A stretch of DNA of 64,000 nt, from assembly GCF_900112495.1 (NCBI RefSeq), contig NZ_FOMA01000006.1:186001-250000 (forward strand), given 5' to 3'. The position numbers and the translations under genes were made by a program. The notes beneath the pieces are model-generated. The model did no database searches. It was not told the DNA's origin and saw only the letters and a program-made list of their open reading frames with translations. Positions 26,839 through 35,322 of the stretch are shown here, one piece after another. This stretch comes from Bacillus sp. OV322 (lineage in GTDB: Bacteria; Bacillota; Bacilli; Bacillales; DSM-1321). Numbering within the stretch: the first letter of the stretch is position 1; the number at the start of each line of letters is the position of its first letter.

Positions 26839-27028
26839 TCATATTCCTCCCAATATTAACTTCATTAATAGTGTAAAACAATTTGCCTAAAAAGTATGCC
26901 GATTTGCTTTTAGAGTGATTTAAGCTGCAAACTGTAATAAAAGGTTTGACAGGAGAGAAAAAAGGGTTATGTGTACAGAAGGGATTAACAATAAGTATGC
27001 AAAGAAATAGAGGGAAAGGGGAAAAAGA

Positions 27029-27997
27029 ATGATACGCTTTGAGAATGTGACAAAGCATTACCGTGATGGAGATTATGCTGTCAAAAATCTGCACATGGAA
27101 ATAAAGGAAGGGGAGCTTTTTGTAATCATTGGGCCAAGCGGAAGCGGAAAGACCACTACGCTAAAGATGATAAATAGGCTGATGGAGGCTTCTTCAGGGA
27201 CCATTACAATTAACGAGAAAGAGATTTCAAATTACAATATTCATGAGCTGCGCTGGAATATCGGTTATGTTCTTCAGCAGATTGCCCTCTTTCCCCACTT
27301 GACGATTGCAGAAAACATAGCAGTTGTGCCAGAAATGAAGAAATGGGGGAAAGAAAAAATATCTTCACGCATTAATGAATTGCTTGATATGGTCGGACTT
27401 GACCACAATACATATAAAAACCGAAAACCATCTGAATTGTCAGGTGGAGAACAGCAGCGGGTCGGTGTGATCCGTGCATTAGCTGCTGATCCTGAAATCC
27501 TTCTCATGGACGAGCCTTTCAGTGCTCTTGATCCCATAAGCAGGGAGAAACTGCAAAGTGATATCATAAAGCTTCAGAAAAAAATCAAAAAGACCATCGT
27601 TTTTGTTACCCATGATATTGATGAGGCAATAAAAATGGCAGACCGGATTTGTTTAATGAAAGACGGAGAAGCAGTTCAAATCGATACACCGCAGAATTTA
27701 ATCAGCCATCCGGCCAATTCATTTGTCCGGGAATTTACCGGGGGCAGAGAACAAAAAGAAGAATCATTAAATAGACCCATTGCTGATTTTCTGCATATTT
27801 TAACCGATGAAACTGAAATCGGCGGAAGTATTCCTTCCATAACGTCCTCTTCTTCCCTCAGTGACCTGATCGGTTTGCTGGCGCATGAAGAAAAACTGGC
27901 GGTAGTGGAGGCTGGGCGGGTCATTGGCATTGCGGCGAGGCCGCTCGTACTCCAATATATTTCAGGTCAGCTGGCATCGAAGGGAGAAAAAGGATGA
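27029..27997 (+). CDS. OpuCA/EgtV-type ABC importer ATPase
   Basis: The 322-residue ATPase has Walker A GPSGSGKTT, signature LSGGEQQR, Walker B LLMDEPFSALDP and an H-loop FVTHD, followed by a degenerate CBS-like tail (~250-320). The order is typical of quaternary-amine importers (OpuCA, BusAA, BilEA). AAAGGGG lies 8 nt before the ATG. It overlaps the permease/binding protein gene by 4 nt, so the pair is one transporter. Confidence 0.88.
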   Translation: MIRFENVTKHYRDGDYAVKNLHMEIKEGELFVIIGPSGSGKTTTLKMINRLMEASSGTITINEKEISNYNIHELRWNIGYVLQQIALFPHLTIAENIAVVPEMKKWGKEKISSRINELLDMVGLDHNTYKNRKPSELSGGEQQRVGVIRALAADPEILLMDEPFSALDPISREKLQSDIIKLQKKIKKTIVFVTHDIDEAIKMADRICLMKDGEAVQIDTPQNLISHPANSFVREFTGGREQKEESLNRPIADFLHILTDETEIGGSIPSITSSSSLSDLIGLLAHEEKLAVVEAGRVIGIAARPLVLQYISGQLASKGEKG

Positions 27998-29511
27998 ATA
28001 CATTTACCCAAGTGCTTCATGACCGAAAAGGCGAATTGCTTCAGGCAATCCTTGAACATATTCAAATTTCATTCATTGCACTCCTGATCAGCATCATCAT
28101 ATCCATACCGCTTGGCGTATATCTTACACGGAAAGAAAAGCTGGCAGAATCCATTATTGGTGTTACGGCGGTGCTGCAGACCATTCCATCCCTTGCTCTT
28201 CTGGGATTACTGATACCTTTATTTGGAATAGGAAAGGTGCCGGCTATCATAGCTCTTGTAGTATACGCATTATTGCCGATCATCCGAAATACATATACCG
28301 GAATCAAAGAAGTGGATCCTGCCCTTATTGAAGCGGCTGATGCCATGGGCATGAATACAGCAAGAAGGCTTGTGAAGGTAGAACTCCCCCTTGCCATGCC
28401 AGTCATTATGGCAGGAGTAAGGACAGCGATGGTTTTAATCATCGGTACGGCTACACTTGCAGCCCTGATTGGAGCAGGAGGGCTTGGTGATTTAATATTG
28501 CTCGGGATTGACAGGAATAACACTTCACTGATTATATTGGGCGCTGTTCCTGCGGCAATCCTGGCCATTTTATTTGACCGTGTCCTCCGTATTTTTGAGA
28601 GAATTTCCTTTAAGAAATCTGCTTCCATTATTGGTGCAGCATTTGCGGCTGCCGTTCTTTTATTGATCATACCGTCAATCACAGAAAATAAAAAAGACTC
28701 CATTAGCATAGCGGGTAAATTGGGATCAGAGCCGGAAATTTTAATTAATATGTATAAGCTATTGATTGAGAAGGACACAGATCTTGAGGTAAACCTAAAA
28801 CCCGGACTTGGAAAAACTCCTTTTGTGTTTAATGCGCTTAAAACCGGGAACGCTGATATTTATCCAGAGTTCACCGGAACGGCCATTTCTACCTTTCTGA
28901 AAGAAACAGCAGTAAGTACAAACAGCAAAGAGGTGTATGATCAGGCAAGAGAGGGCATGGCGAAAAAATACAGCATGGAATTCCTTAAGCCTATGTCCTA
29001 TAACAATACGTATGCATTAGCTGTGCCTGAAAGCTTTGCGAAAAAATACAATCTTACAAAAATCTCTGATCTTGGGGCCATCCAGGATAAAATAAAAGCC
29101 GGGTTTACATTGGAATTCAAGGACAGAGATGACGGATACAAAGGAATTAAAAAACTATATAAGGTGGATTTCCCGGAAGTCAGAACCATGGAGCCTAAGC
29201 TTAGGTACCAGGCTGTCAAATCAGGGGACATCAATTTAGTTGATGCTTATTCAACGGATAGTGAGCTTCGGCAATACAGTCTTAAGGTTCTTGAAGATGA
29301 CAAACATCTGTTTCCTCCCTACCAGGGTGCTCCGCTCATGAAAAAAAGTCTTGCTGAACAATATCCCGGCATAAAAAAAGCATTGAACAAGCTTTCTGGA
29401 AAAATATCAGATGATGATATGCGTGTGATGAACTATCAAGTTAATGTGGAAAATAAAAGTGCGTTACAAGTAGCCAAGACATATCTGAAAAGCCATGGGA
29501 TTATGAAGTAA
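27994..29511 (+). CDS. ABC importer permease fused to its substrate-binding domain (OpuC/EgtU type)
   Basis: The 505-residue fusion has an N-terminal permease (six helices to ~225, with the EAADAMGMNTARRL coupling loop) and an extracellular binding domain (~235-505) that starts GKLGSEPEILINMYK and holds NADIYPEFTGTA and YNNTYALAV. Fusions of this length include the Listeria bile-exclusion protein and ergothioneine transporter EgtU as well as betaine carriers. Which ligand is bound (betaine, choline, carnitine or ergothioneine) cannot be told without modelling. Confidence 0.85.
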   Translation: MNTFTQVLHDRKGELLQAILEHIQISFIALLISIIISIPLGVYLTRKEKLAESIIGVTAVLQTIPSLALLGLLIPLFGIGKVPAIIALVVYALLPIIRNTYTGIKEVDPALIEAADAMGMNTARRLVKVELPLAMPVIMAGVRTAMVLIIGTATLAALIGAGGLGDLILLGIDRNNTSLIILGAVPAAILAILFDRVLRIFERISFKKSASIIGAAFAAAVLLLIIPSITENKKDSISIAGKLGSEPEILINMYKLLIEKDTDLEVNLKPGLGKTPFVFNALKTGNADIYPEFTGTAISTFLKETAVSTNSKEVYDQAREGMAKKYSMEFLKPMSYNNTYALAVPESFAKKYNLTKISDLGAIQDKIKAGFTLEFKDRDDGYKGIKKLYKVDFPEVRTMEPKLRYQAVKSGDINLVDAYSTDSELRQYSLKVLEDDKHLFPPYQGAPLMKKSLAEQYPGIKKALNKLSGKISDDDMRVMNYQVNVENKSALQVAKTYLKSHGIMK

Positions 29512-29543
29512 TAAAAACCCTTAAGCTAATATCCTTTCAATTT

Positions 29544-29586
29544 AAGCCTCTCTTCTTTCGTTTGAACAGAAGAGAGAGCTTATTTT
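29544..29586 (+). terminator. terminator after the importer operon
   Basis: AAGCCTCTCTTCT pairs with AGAAGAGAGAGCTT around a ~10-nt loop, followed by ATTTTA. Confidence 0.6.
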
Positions 29587-29607
29587 ACTATTGATAAATA
29601 AATATGT

Positions 29608-29648
29608 TTGACAGACTGTTCCTAATCAATTATCTTTAAATCAAGATA
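29608..29648 (+). promoter_or_regulatory. mhqO promoter with an embedded MhqR-like operator
   Basis: A consensus -35 TTGACA (29608-29613) is 17 bp from TATCTT (29631-29636) as -10. The -10 is the left half of TATCTTTAAATCAAGATA (29631-29648), an inverted repeat with 6-bp arms. It matches the 18-bp layout of the MhqR box as I recall it (TATCT-N8-AGATA). Repressor binding would cover the -10. Confidence 0.7.
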
Positions 29649-29715
29649 TTTTTATTGAAAGTAATTTTAATTTATGAATACGGAAAGTATTTTAATAAGA
29701 AGGAGCTGTGTGAAT

Positions 29716-30693
29716 ATGGAATTAAAGGGAATTCACCATGTCTCAGCCATAACAGCAAATGCTGCAGGGAATTTTGAGTTTTACACAAAAACATTGGGAA
29801 TGAGATTAATAAAGAAAACTGTAAATCAAGATGATGTAAGTGTTTATCATCTATTTTATGGTGATGATATTGGTACGCCTGGAACAGAATTGACATTCTT
29901 TGAGCTGCCGCGTGCAGCACGGACACATGAAGGAAATAACAGCATATCTGAAATTTCTCTGCGGACTGCAAGTGATGCAGCGCTTGAGTATTGGAAAAAG
30001 AGATTTCAGGAAGAAAATGTTGAACATGGGGAAATCGAAATCCGTTATAACCGTAAAGCTTTGCCTTTCAGGGATTTTGAGGGCCAAAGACTTGTTTTGA
30101 TTTCAGAAGAAAATGAGAATGGTGAAAGTGGAACACCATGGAAAAAAAGCCCTGTTCCCGCTGAATTCAGCATTCTGGGCTTGGGTCCAGTTTATCTTAC
30201 AGTTCCTGACCTGGAACCGACACATAAGGTTTTGACAGATTTGCTGGGATTTCGCAGAGAGGGCAGCTATCTTTCCAAAAATTATGGTCAGAGTGAAATC
30301 GTCGTCTATGCATCGGGAAAAGGCGGCCCTGGAACAGAAATTCATCTGGAAGAAAGAAAGGACCTGCAAAGAGAACGCTTAGGTAGAGGCGGCGTCCATC
30401 ATGTTGCCTTTCGGACAGCTGACCAGGCCGAACTGCAGGAATGGATAAAAAAAATAGAGAATACAAATTTCATCAATTCAGGGCTCGTGGACCGGTATTA
30501 TTTCAAATCCCTGTATTTCAGGGAGCCTAATGGAATTTTATTCGAACTGGCTACAGACGGTCCCGGGTTTACTGCAGATGAAGATCTTAGCCAGCTTGGC
30601 GAATCGCTTGCATTGCCTCCGTTCCTTGAGCAGAGGCGCAGTGAAATAGAAGGAAAACTCAAGCCATTGGAAACAAAAGTGAAGGAACAGTAA
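29716..30693 (+). CDS. mhqO: ring-cleaving dioxygenase, MhqO/MhqA-like (VOC family)
   Basis: The 325-residue protein has two VOC modules: GIHHVSAITANAAGNFEFY at the start with an ELTFFELP strand, and GPVYLTVPDLEPTHKVL then GGVHHVAFRTADQAELQ and YFREPNGILFELATDGPGF. These are hallmarks of MhqA/E/O hydroquinone dioxygenases. AAGGAG lies 10 nt before the ATG at 29716; the frame extends 14 codons upstream without a site. It is co-transcribed with mhqD, 43 bp downstream, behind an MhqR-like operator. Confidence 0.87.
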   Translation: MELKGIHHVSAITANAAGNFEFYTKTLGMRLIKKTVNQDDVSVYHLFYGDDIGTPGTELTFFELPRAARTHEGNNSISEISLRTASDAALEYWKKRFQEENVEHGEIEIRYNRKALPFRDFEGQRLVLISEENENGESGTPWKKSPVPAEFSILGLGPVYLTVPDLEPTHKVLTDLLGFRREGSYLSKNYGQSEIVVYASGKGGPGTEIHLEERKDLQRERLGRGGVHHVAFRTADQAELQEWIKKIENTNFINSGLVDRYYFKSLYFREPNGILFELATDGPGFTADEDLSQLGESLALPPFLEQRRSEIEGKLKPLETKVKEQ

Positions 30694-30736
30694 TTTTTTT
30701 TAAAAAGGTTTTCTTAAGTTAAGAGGAGGATGTAAA

Positions 30737-31351
30737 ATGAAACATATTTTTCAAAAGGGAAGTTCAGCTGATGCACCGGTTTTGCTTTTATTGCATGGAA
30801 CAGGCGGAACCGAAACGGATTTGCTGCCGCTGGCACAAATGATATCGCCAGAATCATCTGTTCTTAGTGTCAGGGGAAATGTGCTGGAAAATGGCATGCC
30901 CCGCTTTTTCAGAAGACTTTCTGAAGGAATATTTGATGAAGAGGATTTGATTTTCAGGACAAATGAGCTTCAGGAATTCCTTCTTGAATCAGCAAAAAAA
31001 TATGAATTTGACCCAAGTAATATTGTAGCTGCAGGATATTCGAACGGAGCCAACATTGCCGCAAGTCTTTTATTCCACTATAAAAATGCCTTAAAAGGCG
31101 CTATCCTTCATCACCCGATGGTACCCAGAAGAGGAATTGATCTGCCATCAATGAAAGATTTGCCAGTATTCATTGGAGCAGGAAGCAATGATCCGATTTG
31201 TCCCAGGGCTGAAACAGAGGATTTGTCAGCACTTCTGGAACATGCAGGTGCAAAGGTCCAAGTGCAGTGGGAAAACTATGGCCATCAGCTGACAAGAAGC
31301 GAGGCTGAGGCAGCTGCGGAATGGTTCAAAGATACTTTTCTGCTGAAGTGA
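30737..31351 (+). CDS. mhqD: carboxylesterase/phospholipase, MhqD-like
   Basis: The 204-residue alpha/beta hydrolase has an oxyanion motif LLHGTGG (18-24), nucleophile Ser102 in AGYSNGAN, Asp152 in GAGSNDPICP and His183 in NYGHQL. This fits the YodD/MhqD esterase of the mhqNOP(D) regulon. GAGGAGG precedes the ATG. It forms the second gene of the mhqO unit; its true substrate in quinone defence is not known. Confidence 0.87.
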   Translation: MKHIFQKGSSADAPVLLLLHGTGGTETDLLPLAQMISPESSVLSVRGNVLENGMPRFFRRLSEGIFDEEDLIFRTNELQEFLLESAKKYEFDPSNIVAAGYSNGANIAASLLFHYKNALKGAILHHPMVPRRGIDLPSMKDLPVFIGAGSNDPICPRAETEDLSALLEHAGAKVQVQWENYGHQLTRSEAEAAAEWFKDTFLLK

Positions 31352-31428
31352 TAAGTATTGATGGGTTTGCCCCAAGGGAATTTAAGGGTATGTTAAAGGG
31401 TGCTTTAACGATTAGACTTATTAAAAGT

Positions 31429-31543
31429 ACATGGCTGGTGCAGATTTAGATTTACACCTAGATTAAGCTTCAGAGGAGAGAGACCTCTGCAGCCATGTTT
31501 GCAGACACGGCCGGACACTCCCTGCAGTCTGCTGTCTGAAGCT
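31429..31543 (+). ncRNA. candidate structured 5' leader of the flavin reductase gene
   Basis: ACATGGCTG (31429-31437) pairs perfectly with CAGCCATGT (31490-31498) and encloses a CAGAGG/CCTCTG hairpin (31471-31489). A further hairpin GCAGAC/GTCTGC lies at 31501-31532. AGCTTCAG (31466-31473) can instead pair with CTGAAGCT (31536-31543), which crosses the 9-bp stem and uses bases of the inner hairpin. The two states exclude each other or form a pseudoknot, as in riboswitches. It matches no riboswitch consensus I know. The gene starts 55 bp later. Confidence 0.4.
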
Positions 31544-31597
31544 GTAATCAGCAGGCAGGTTTAACAAAGCCGACTATAAACTAAAGAGGTGCAGCCC

Positions 31598-32209
31598 ATG
31601 ATCGCCATTGATCCAGAAAAAATCAGCACTAAGGAAAATTATAAATTCCTTATTGGAAGCATTATACCGAGGCCCATTGCTTTGGTCACTACTCAATCAC
31701 ATAATGGAATACTTAATATCGGTCCCTTCAGCTATTTTAATATTGTAGCTGCGGATCCTCCAATGGTGTCTGTGTCTGTGCAGCGGAAAAATGGCATATG
31801 CAAGGACACTGCCAGAAATGCCATGGAAACAAAGGAATTTGTCATTCATATTATAGATGAAGATATCGTTTCAGATGCGAATGAAACGGCAGCAGAGCTT
31901 CCTGCTGGAGAAAGTGAGCTTCCAAGGACACATTTTTCCCTTGCAGAAAGCGATGTGGTCAAAGTTCCGTCATTAAAGGAACCAAAGATCCGATTTGAAT
32001 GTGTGCTTGAACAGGCAGTACCTCTTGGCGGACATGAAGAAGCGCCTGCTTGTGACCTGCTGATCGGAAAAATCGTCCGTTATCATATTGCTGACGATCT
32101 TTATCAAGACGGAAAAATACATGCAGAAAAATTAAAGCCGGTGAGCAGGCTGGCAGGGAATTTTTACTCTAAGCTTGGGGAAATATTTGAGATAGCACGG
32201 CCAAAATAA
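31598..32209 (+). CDS. flavin reductase family protein (FMN-binding split barrel)
   Basis: The 203-residue protein has LIGSIIPRPIALVTTQ, NIGPFSYFNIVAADPPMVSVS and a late PVSRLAGNFYSKLG, the conserved elements of the flavin reductase-like split-barrel family (YwrF-like). It binds FMN and may supply reduced flavin. AGAGGTG lies 5-6 nt before the ATG at 31598; a GTG three codons upstream is within the site. A long, foldable leader precedes it. It lies just after the mhqOD unit, but probably has its own promoter. Confidence 0.85.
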   Translation: MIAIDPEKISTKENYKFLIGSIIPRPIALVTTQSHNGILNIGPFSYFNIVAADPPMVSVSVQRKNGICKDTARNAMETKEFVIHIIDEDIVSDANETAAELPAGESELPRTHFSLAESDVVKVPSLKEPKIRFECVLEQAVPLGGHEEAPACDLLIGKIVRYHIADDLYQDGKIHAEKLKPVSRLAGNFYSKLGEIFEIARPK

Positions 32210-32217
32210 GGACTTAG

Positions 32218-32254
32218 ATCGCATCATTTATTTGGAAATGATGCGGTTTTTTCT
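32218..32254 (+). terminator. terminator after the flavin reductase gene
   Basis: CGCATCATTT-ATTTGG-AAATGATGCG is followed by GTTTTTTC. Confidence 0.8.
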
Positions 32255-32303
32255 GTCATTAGACTTCTTGATGAATTAAGATGAAATAAAAGGAGGGTAT
32301 TTC

Positions 32304-33089
32304 ATGATTATTTTTCAAAATGAACATACAACGGTATTTCAGAGTGCCTTATACCAAACTGTCTCTGTATTCATTGAAACTGATCAAGCTGTATTTCTGA
32401 CAGATCCTGCATGGCTTCCCGCTGAAGTGGAAGAGATAAGAAAGTTTGTTCATGGAAGAAGAAAAGGCAGGGCGCTGTATATCATTTTTACACATAGCGA
32501 CTTTGATCATATTATTGGATATAAAGCCTTTGAAGATGCTATCATCATTGCTTCGCGGGAATTTGCAGAAAGGCAGGACAAAGAAAAACCGCTTATGCAA
32601 ATTAAGGAATTCGATACAAGGAATTATATAACAAGAAATTATGAAATTGCTTATCCTAAAGTGGACATCATGATACATAAAGATTCACAAAGGCTCTGCA
32701 TTGGTGAAGCATCACTAATATTTTACAAAGCACCAGGGCATACACATGACGGATTATTTACTATCGTAGAGCCATACGGAATATTCATCGCAGGCGATTA
32801 TTTATCTGACGCCGAATTCCCGTTTGTAGAAGGAGATTATGAGGACTACATAAAAACAATGATAAAAGCAAAAAACCTTTTGGAAGAAAATGAAATAAAC
32901 CTATTGCTGCCAGGTCACGGTTCACCTGAAACCTCAAAACAGAACATGCTGAACCGTGTCAGGGAATCGCATGAATACCTTTTAGCATTGAAAAGGGGCG
33001 GTCCTGATCCAGAAGAGCTATCAAAAACCTATAAGTTCTTTGAGGGATTAAAGGGGATGCATGAATATAATCTGAAGATGGCGAAGTAA
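32304..33089 (+). CDS. metallo-beta-lactamase fold hydrolase
   Basis: The 261-residue product has the zinc motif HSDFDH (HxxxDH; the usual second His is replaced by Ser-Asp order), a KAPGHTHDG ligand, AGDYLSD and a final LLPGHGSPET. AAAGGAGGG precedes the ATG. The first motif is atypical (THSDFDHI rather than HxHxDH), which may change the metal site. The substrate is unknown. It is monocistronic. Confidence 0.82.
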   Translation: MIIFQNEHTTVFQSALYQTVSVFIETDQAVFLTDPAWLPAEVEEIRKFVHGRRKGRALYIIFTHSDFDHIIGYKAFEDAIIIASREFAERQDKEKPLMQIKEFDTRNYITRNYEIAYPKVDIMIHKDSQRLCIGEASLIFYKAPGHTHDGLFTIVEPYGIFIAGDYLSDAEFPFVEGDYEDYIKTMIKAKNLLEENEINLLLPGHGSPETSKQNMLNRVRESHEYLLALKRGGPDPEELSKTYKFFEGLKGMHEYNLKMAK

Positions 33090-33163
33090 CAGTTAGGCCT
33101 AGTGCTAAATGGAAGCTGCAGATATAATACCAGATTTCCTTTTGCGGGCCTTGTTAATTCAGG

Positions 33164-33682
33164 GTGAGATTTTTATGCTGGATGGGGAACTTAAAAGCGC
33201 TTTTTATTTGTATTCTTGCTGTTTTAATGATTCCTGGACAGGTTACCATGATTCCGGACTATCTGATTCTTAAGGAACTAGGCTGGCTGAATTCCAACCA
33301 GGGGTTAATCATTTATTATTATGATGCGCCAATTTTTCATCAACCTACCAAAAGAGCTTGAAGAAGCAGCCGCCTTGGATGGACTGGGAAATTCGGGACA
33401 TTCTTTAGGTTCGTGATGCCGATGGCAAAACCGGCTCTTGCCGCACAGGCTAACTTTGTGTTCATGGGATCATGGAATGATTTCATGAAGCCGCTTATCA
33501 TATTATCTGATCCTGAGCTCTTCACACTGCCTTTGCGGCTGCATTCATTCAAAGGACAATATATCAGCTATTGGAATTATATTATGGCGGCTTCAATGGT
33601 CTTTACGCTGCCTGTCCTTTTGATATATGCTTTCTTTAATAAGTATTTCATGAATGGCATTTCCTTCACAAATGATAAATAA
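33164..33682 (+). pseudogene. ruined MalG-type sugar ABC permease
   Basis: The frame at 33164 reads LMIPGQVTMIPDYLILKELGWLNS. After a deletion another frame has FFINLPKELEEAAALDGLGN, the EAA coupling loop. A third frame continues PMAKPALAAQ, GSWNDFMKPLIIL and the final helix to the stop at 33682. All are pieces of a MalG-family permease C-terminal two-thirds. At least two frameshifts and the lost N-terminus make it non-functional. It directly precedes an intact GH32 gene, so a sucrose or fructan importer was once encoded here. Confidence 0.75.
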
Positions 33683-33736
33683 TAAGATGGCCTTGTGACA
33701 AACAAGGCCTTTCTTATGGAAAGAAGGCGTATATAA

Positions 33737-35221
33737 TTGGCTGTTGAAAAAAATTATGTCATTGAGGCAGAAAAGCATGTTCAAGAAAATGCGGAAAAGG
33801 GGAAAAACAGCCCATACAAGATGGCATATCATATCGTGCCGCCGGCAAGCTGGATGAACGATCCAAACGGCCTGATTTATTGGGAAGGCTACTATCATGT
33901 GTTTTTTCAATTTCACCCTTATGATGTGATAACAGGCTGGATGCATTGGGGTCATGTAAGAAGCAGGGACCTTGTGCATTGGGAAAGGCTGCCGGTTGCA
34001 TTGTATCCGCTTGATGAGTATGATCGTGACGGCTGTTTCTCCGGAAGCGCTGTAGATGATAATGGTGTACTGACACTCGTGTACACAGGCAACATTTTCA
34101 TTAATAAAGAATTGGACGACGTGGATGAATGCCAGTGCATAGCAACAAGTACGGATGGCATTCATTTTGAGAAAGATTTATCAAATCCTGTGATTAAAAA
34201 ACATCCGGAAACCGGGTCAGGGCATTTTCGTGATCCTAAGGTCTGGAAAAAAGACGGATTCTGGTATATGGCTGTCGGCACCCGAAAAGATCATACAGGG
34301 AAAATTCTGCTATACCGTTCTGAGTGTCTGAGGAACTGGGATTATATCGGAGTCATGGCAGAAAGTGATGAAGAAAAGGGCTATATGTGGGAATGCCCGG
34401 ATTTCTTCGAGCTAGAAGGAAAGCAAATTTTGCTTGCATCCCCGCAAGGAATGGAGGCCCGGGGAGACAGCTATCAAAATCTCTATCAATCTGTTTATAT
34501 GATTGGTGAACTCGATTATCAGAGCGGGAAATATAGCTATCATACCTTTGAGGAGCTCGATGGGGGATTTGACTTCTATGCTCCCCAGACATTCATGGAT
34601 CATAAAGGCAGAAGGCTGATATTCGCTTGGATGGATATGTGGGAATCAAGAATGCCATCACAGAAATATGGCACGGCAGGATCGCTTACCACCCCGAGAG
34701 AGCTCGTAATCCGTGAAAATAGGCTAGTGATGAAGCCAGCAGAAGACTTAAAGCTGCTTAGGGGAAAGATGGCTGAAATACCTGCTTTCATATCAAAAGG
34801 GGAACATATCATTCCGGGTATTAATGGAGATACTCTAGAAATATACATTTCGTTTAATTTAGCTTCCTCAGATGCCAGTGAATTTGGACTTAAAGTCAGG
34901 TGCTCTGAAGACGGAAGGGAAGAAACGGCAGTCAGCTATAGCCAAAAAGATGGTTACCTGACATTCAATAGAAATAAATCTGGAGAAGGAGAGGGCGGGG
35001 TAAGAAGAGTGAAGCTTCAGATGCTTGATGACGAGGCTTTGACTCTGCATCTCTTTTTGGACAGATCTTCCCTTGAGATATTTGCCAATGACGGTGAAGC
35101 TGTCATGACAGGGAGAATTTATCCTAATCAGGAAAGCATTTATATTAAGGTTTTTTCAGCCAATGGCACAGTTTCTGTAGCCTCCTTAAAGTGCTGGAAT
35201 CTAAAAGATATCTGGGCATGA
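33737..35221 (+). CDS. glycoside hydrolase family 32 beta-fructosidase / sucrose-6-phosphate hydrolase
   Basis: The 494-residue enzyme has the nucleophile motif WMNDPNG (Asp42), the transition-state HFRDP (D166) and the acid/base Glu219 in WECPDFF, followed by the C-terminal beta-sandwich (~350-494) with SLEIFANDGE. It hydrolyses sucrose, sucrose-6-phosphate or fructo-oligosaccharides in the cytoplasm, as no signal peptide is present. The start is a TTG at 33737. Its transport gene upstream is broken, so its substrate would have to enter by another route. A perfect 14-bp hairpin follows. Confidence 0.88.
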   Translation: MAVEKNYVIEAEKHVQENAEKGKNSPYKMAYHIVPPASWMNDPNGLIYWEGYYHVFFQFHPYDVITGWMHWGHVRSRDLVHWERLPVALYPLDEYDRDGCFSGSAVDDNGVLTLVYTGNIFINKELDDVDECQCIATSTDGIHFEKDLSNPVIKKHPETGSGHFRDPKVWKKDGFWYMAVGTRKDHTGKILLYRSECLRNWDYIGVMAESDEEKGYMWECPDFFELEGKQILLASPQGMEARGDSYQNLYQSVYMIGELDYQSGKYSYHTFEELDGGFDFYAPQTFMDHKGRRLIFAWMDMWESRMPSQKYGTAGSLTTPRELVIRENRLVMKPAEDLKLLRGKMAEIPAFISKGEHIIPGINGDTLEIYISFNLASSDASEFGLKVRCSEDGREETAVSYSQKDGYLTFNRNKSGEGEGGVRRVKLQMLDDEALTLHLFLDRSSLEIFANDGEAVMTGRIYPNQESIYIKVFSANGTVSVASLKCWNLKDIWA

Positions 35222-35239
35222 ACGAAGCCTGTCTTTGAA

Positions 35240-35273
35240 CTCCCCTGCAGGTGCGGGAACACCTGCAGGGGAG
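35240..35273. terminator. strong hairpin after the GH32 gene
   Basis: CTCCCCTGCAGGTG pairs perfectly with CACCTGCAGGGGAG around a 6-nt loop. There is no T run, so it may protect the mRNA end or terminate poorly. Confidence 0.5.
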
Positions 35274-35322
35274 TGACATTATTACAAGAGTTTCCGGATT
35301 TTACAAATGGCTATTCTGCCTA

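Noticed and set aside
28062-28778. 238-codon open frame on the minus strand
   Set aside because: It lies antisense to the conserved permease domain of the OpuC-type fusion; the frame is open because of codon bias, and it has no RBS.
35240-35273. Attachment site or origin at the perfect 14-bp inverted repeat
   Set aside because: It sits directly after the GH32 stop codon and is best read as a transcript-end hairpin; no integrase or replication gene is near.
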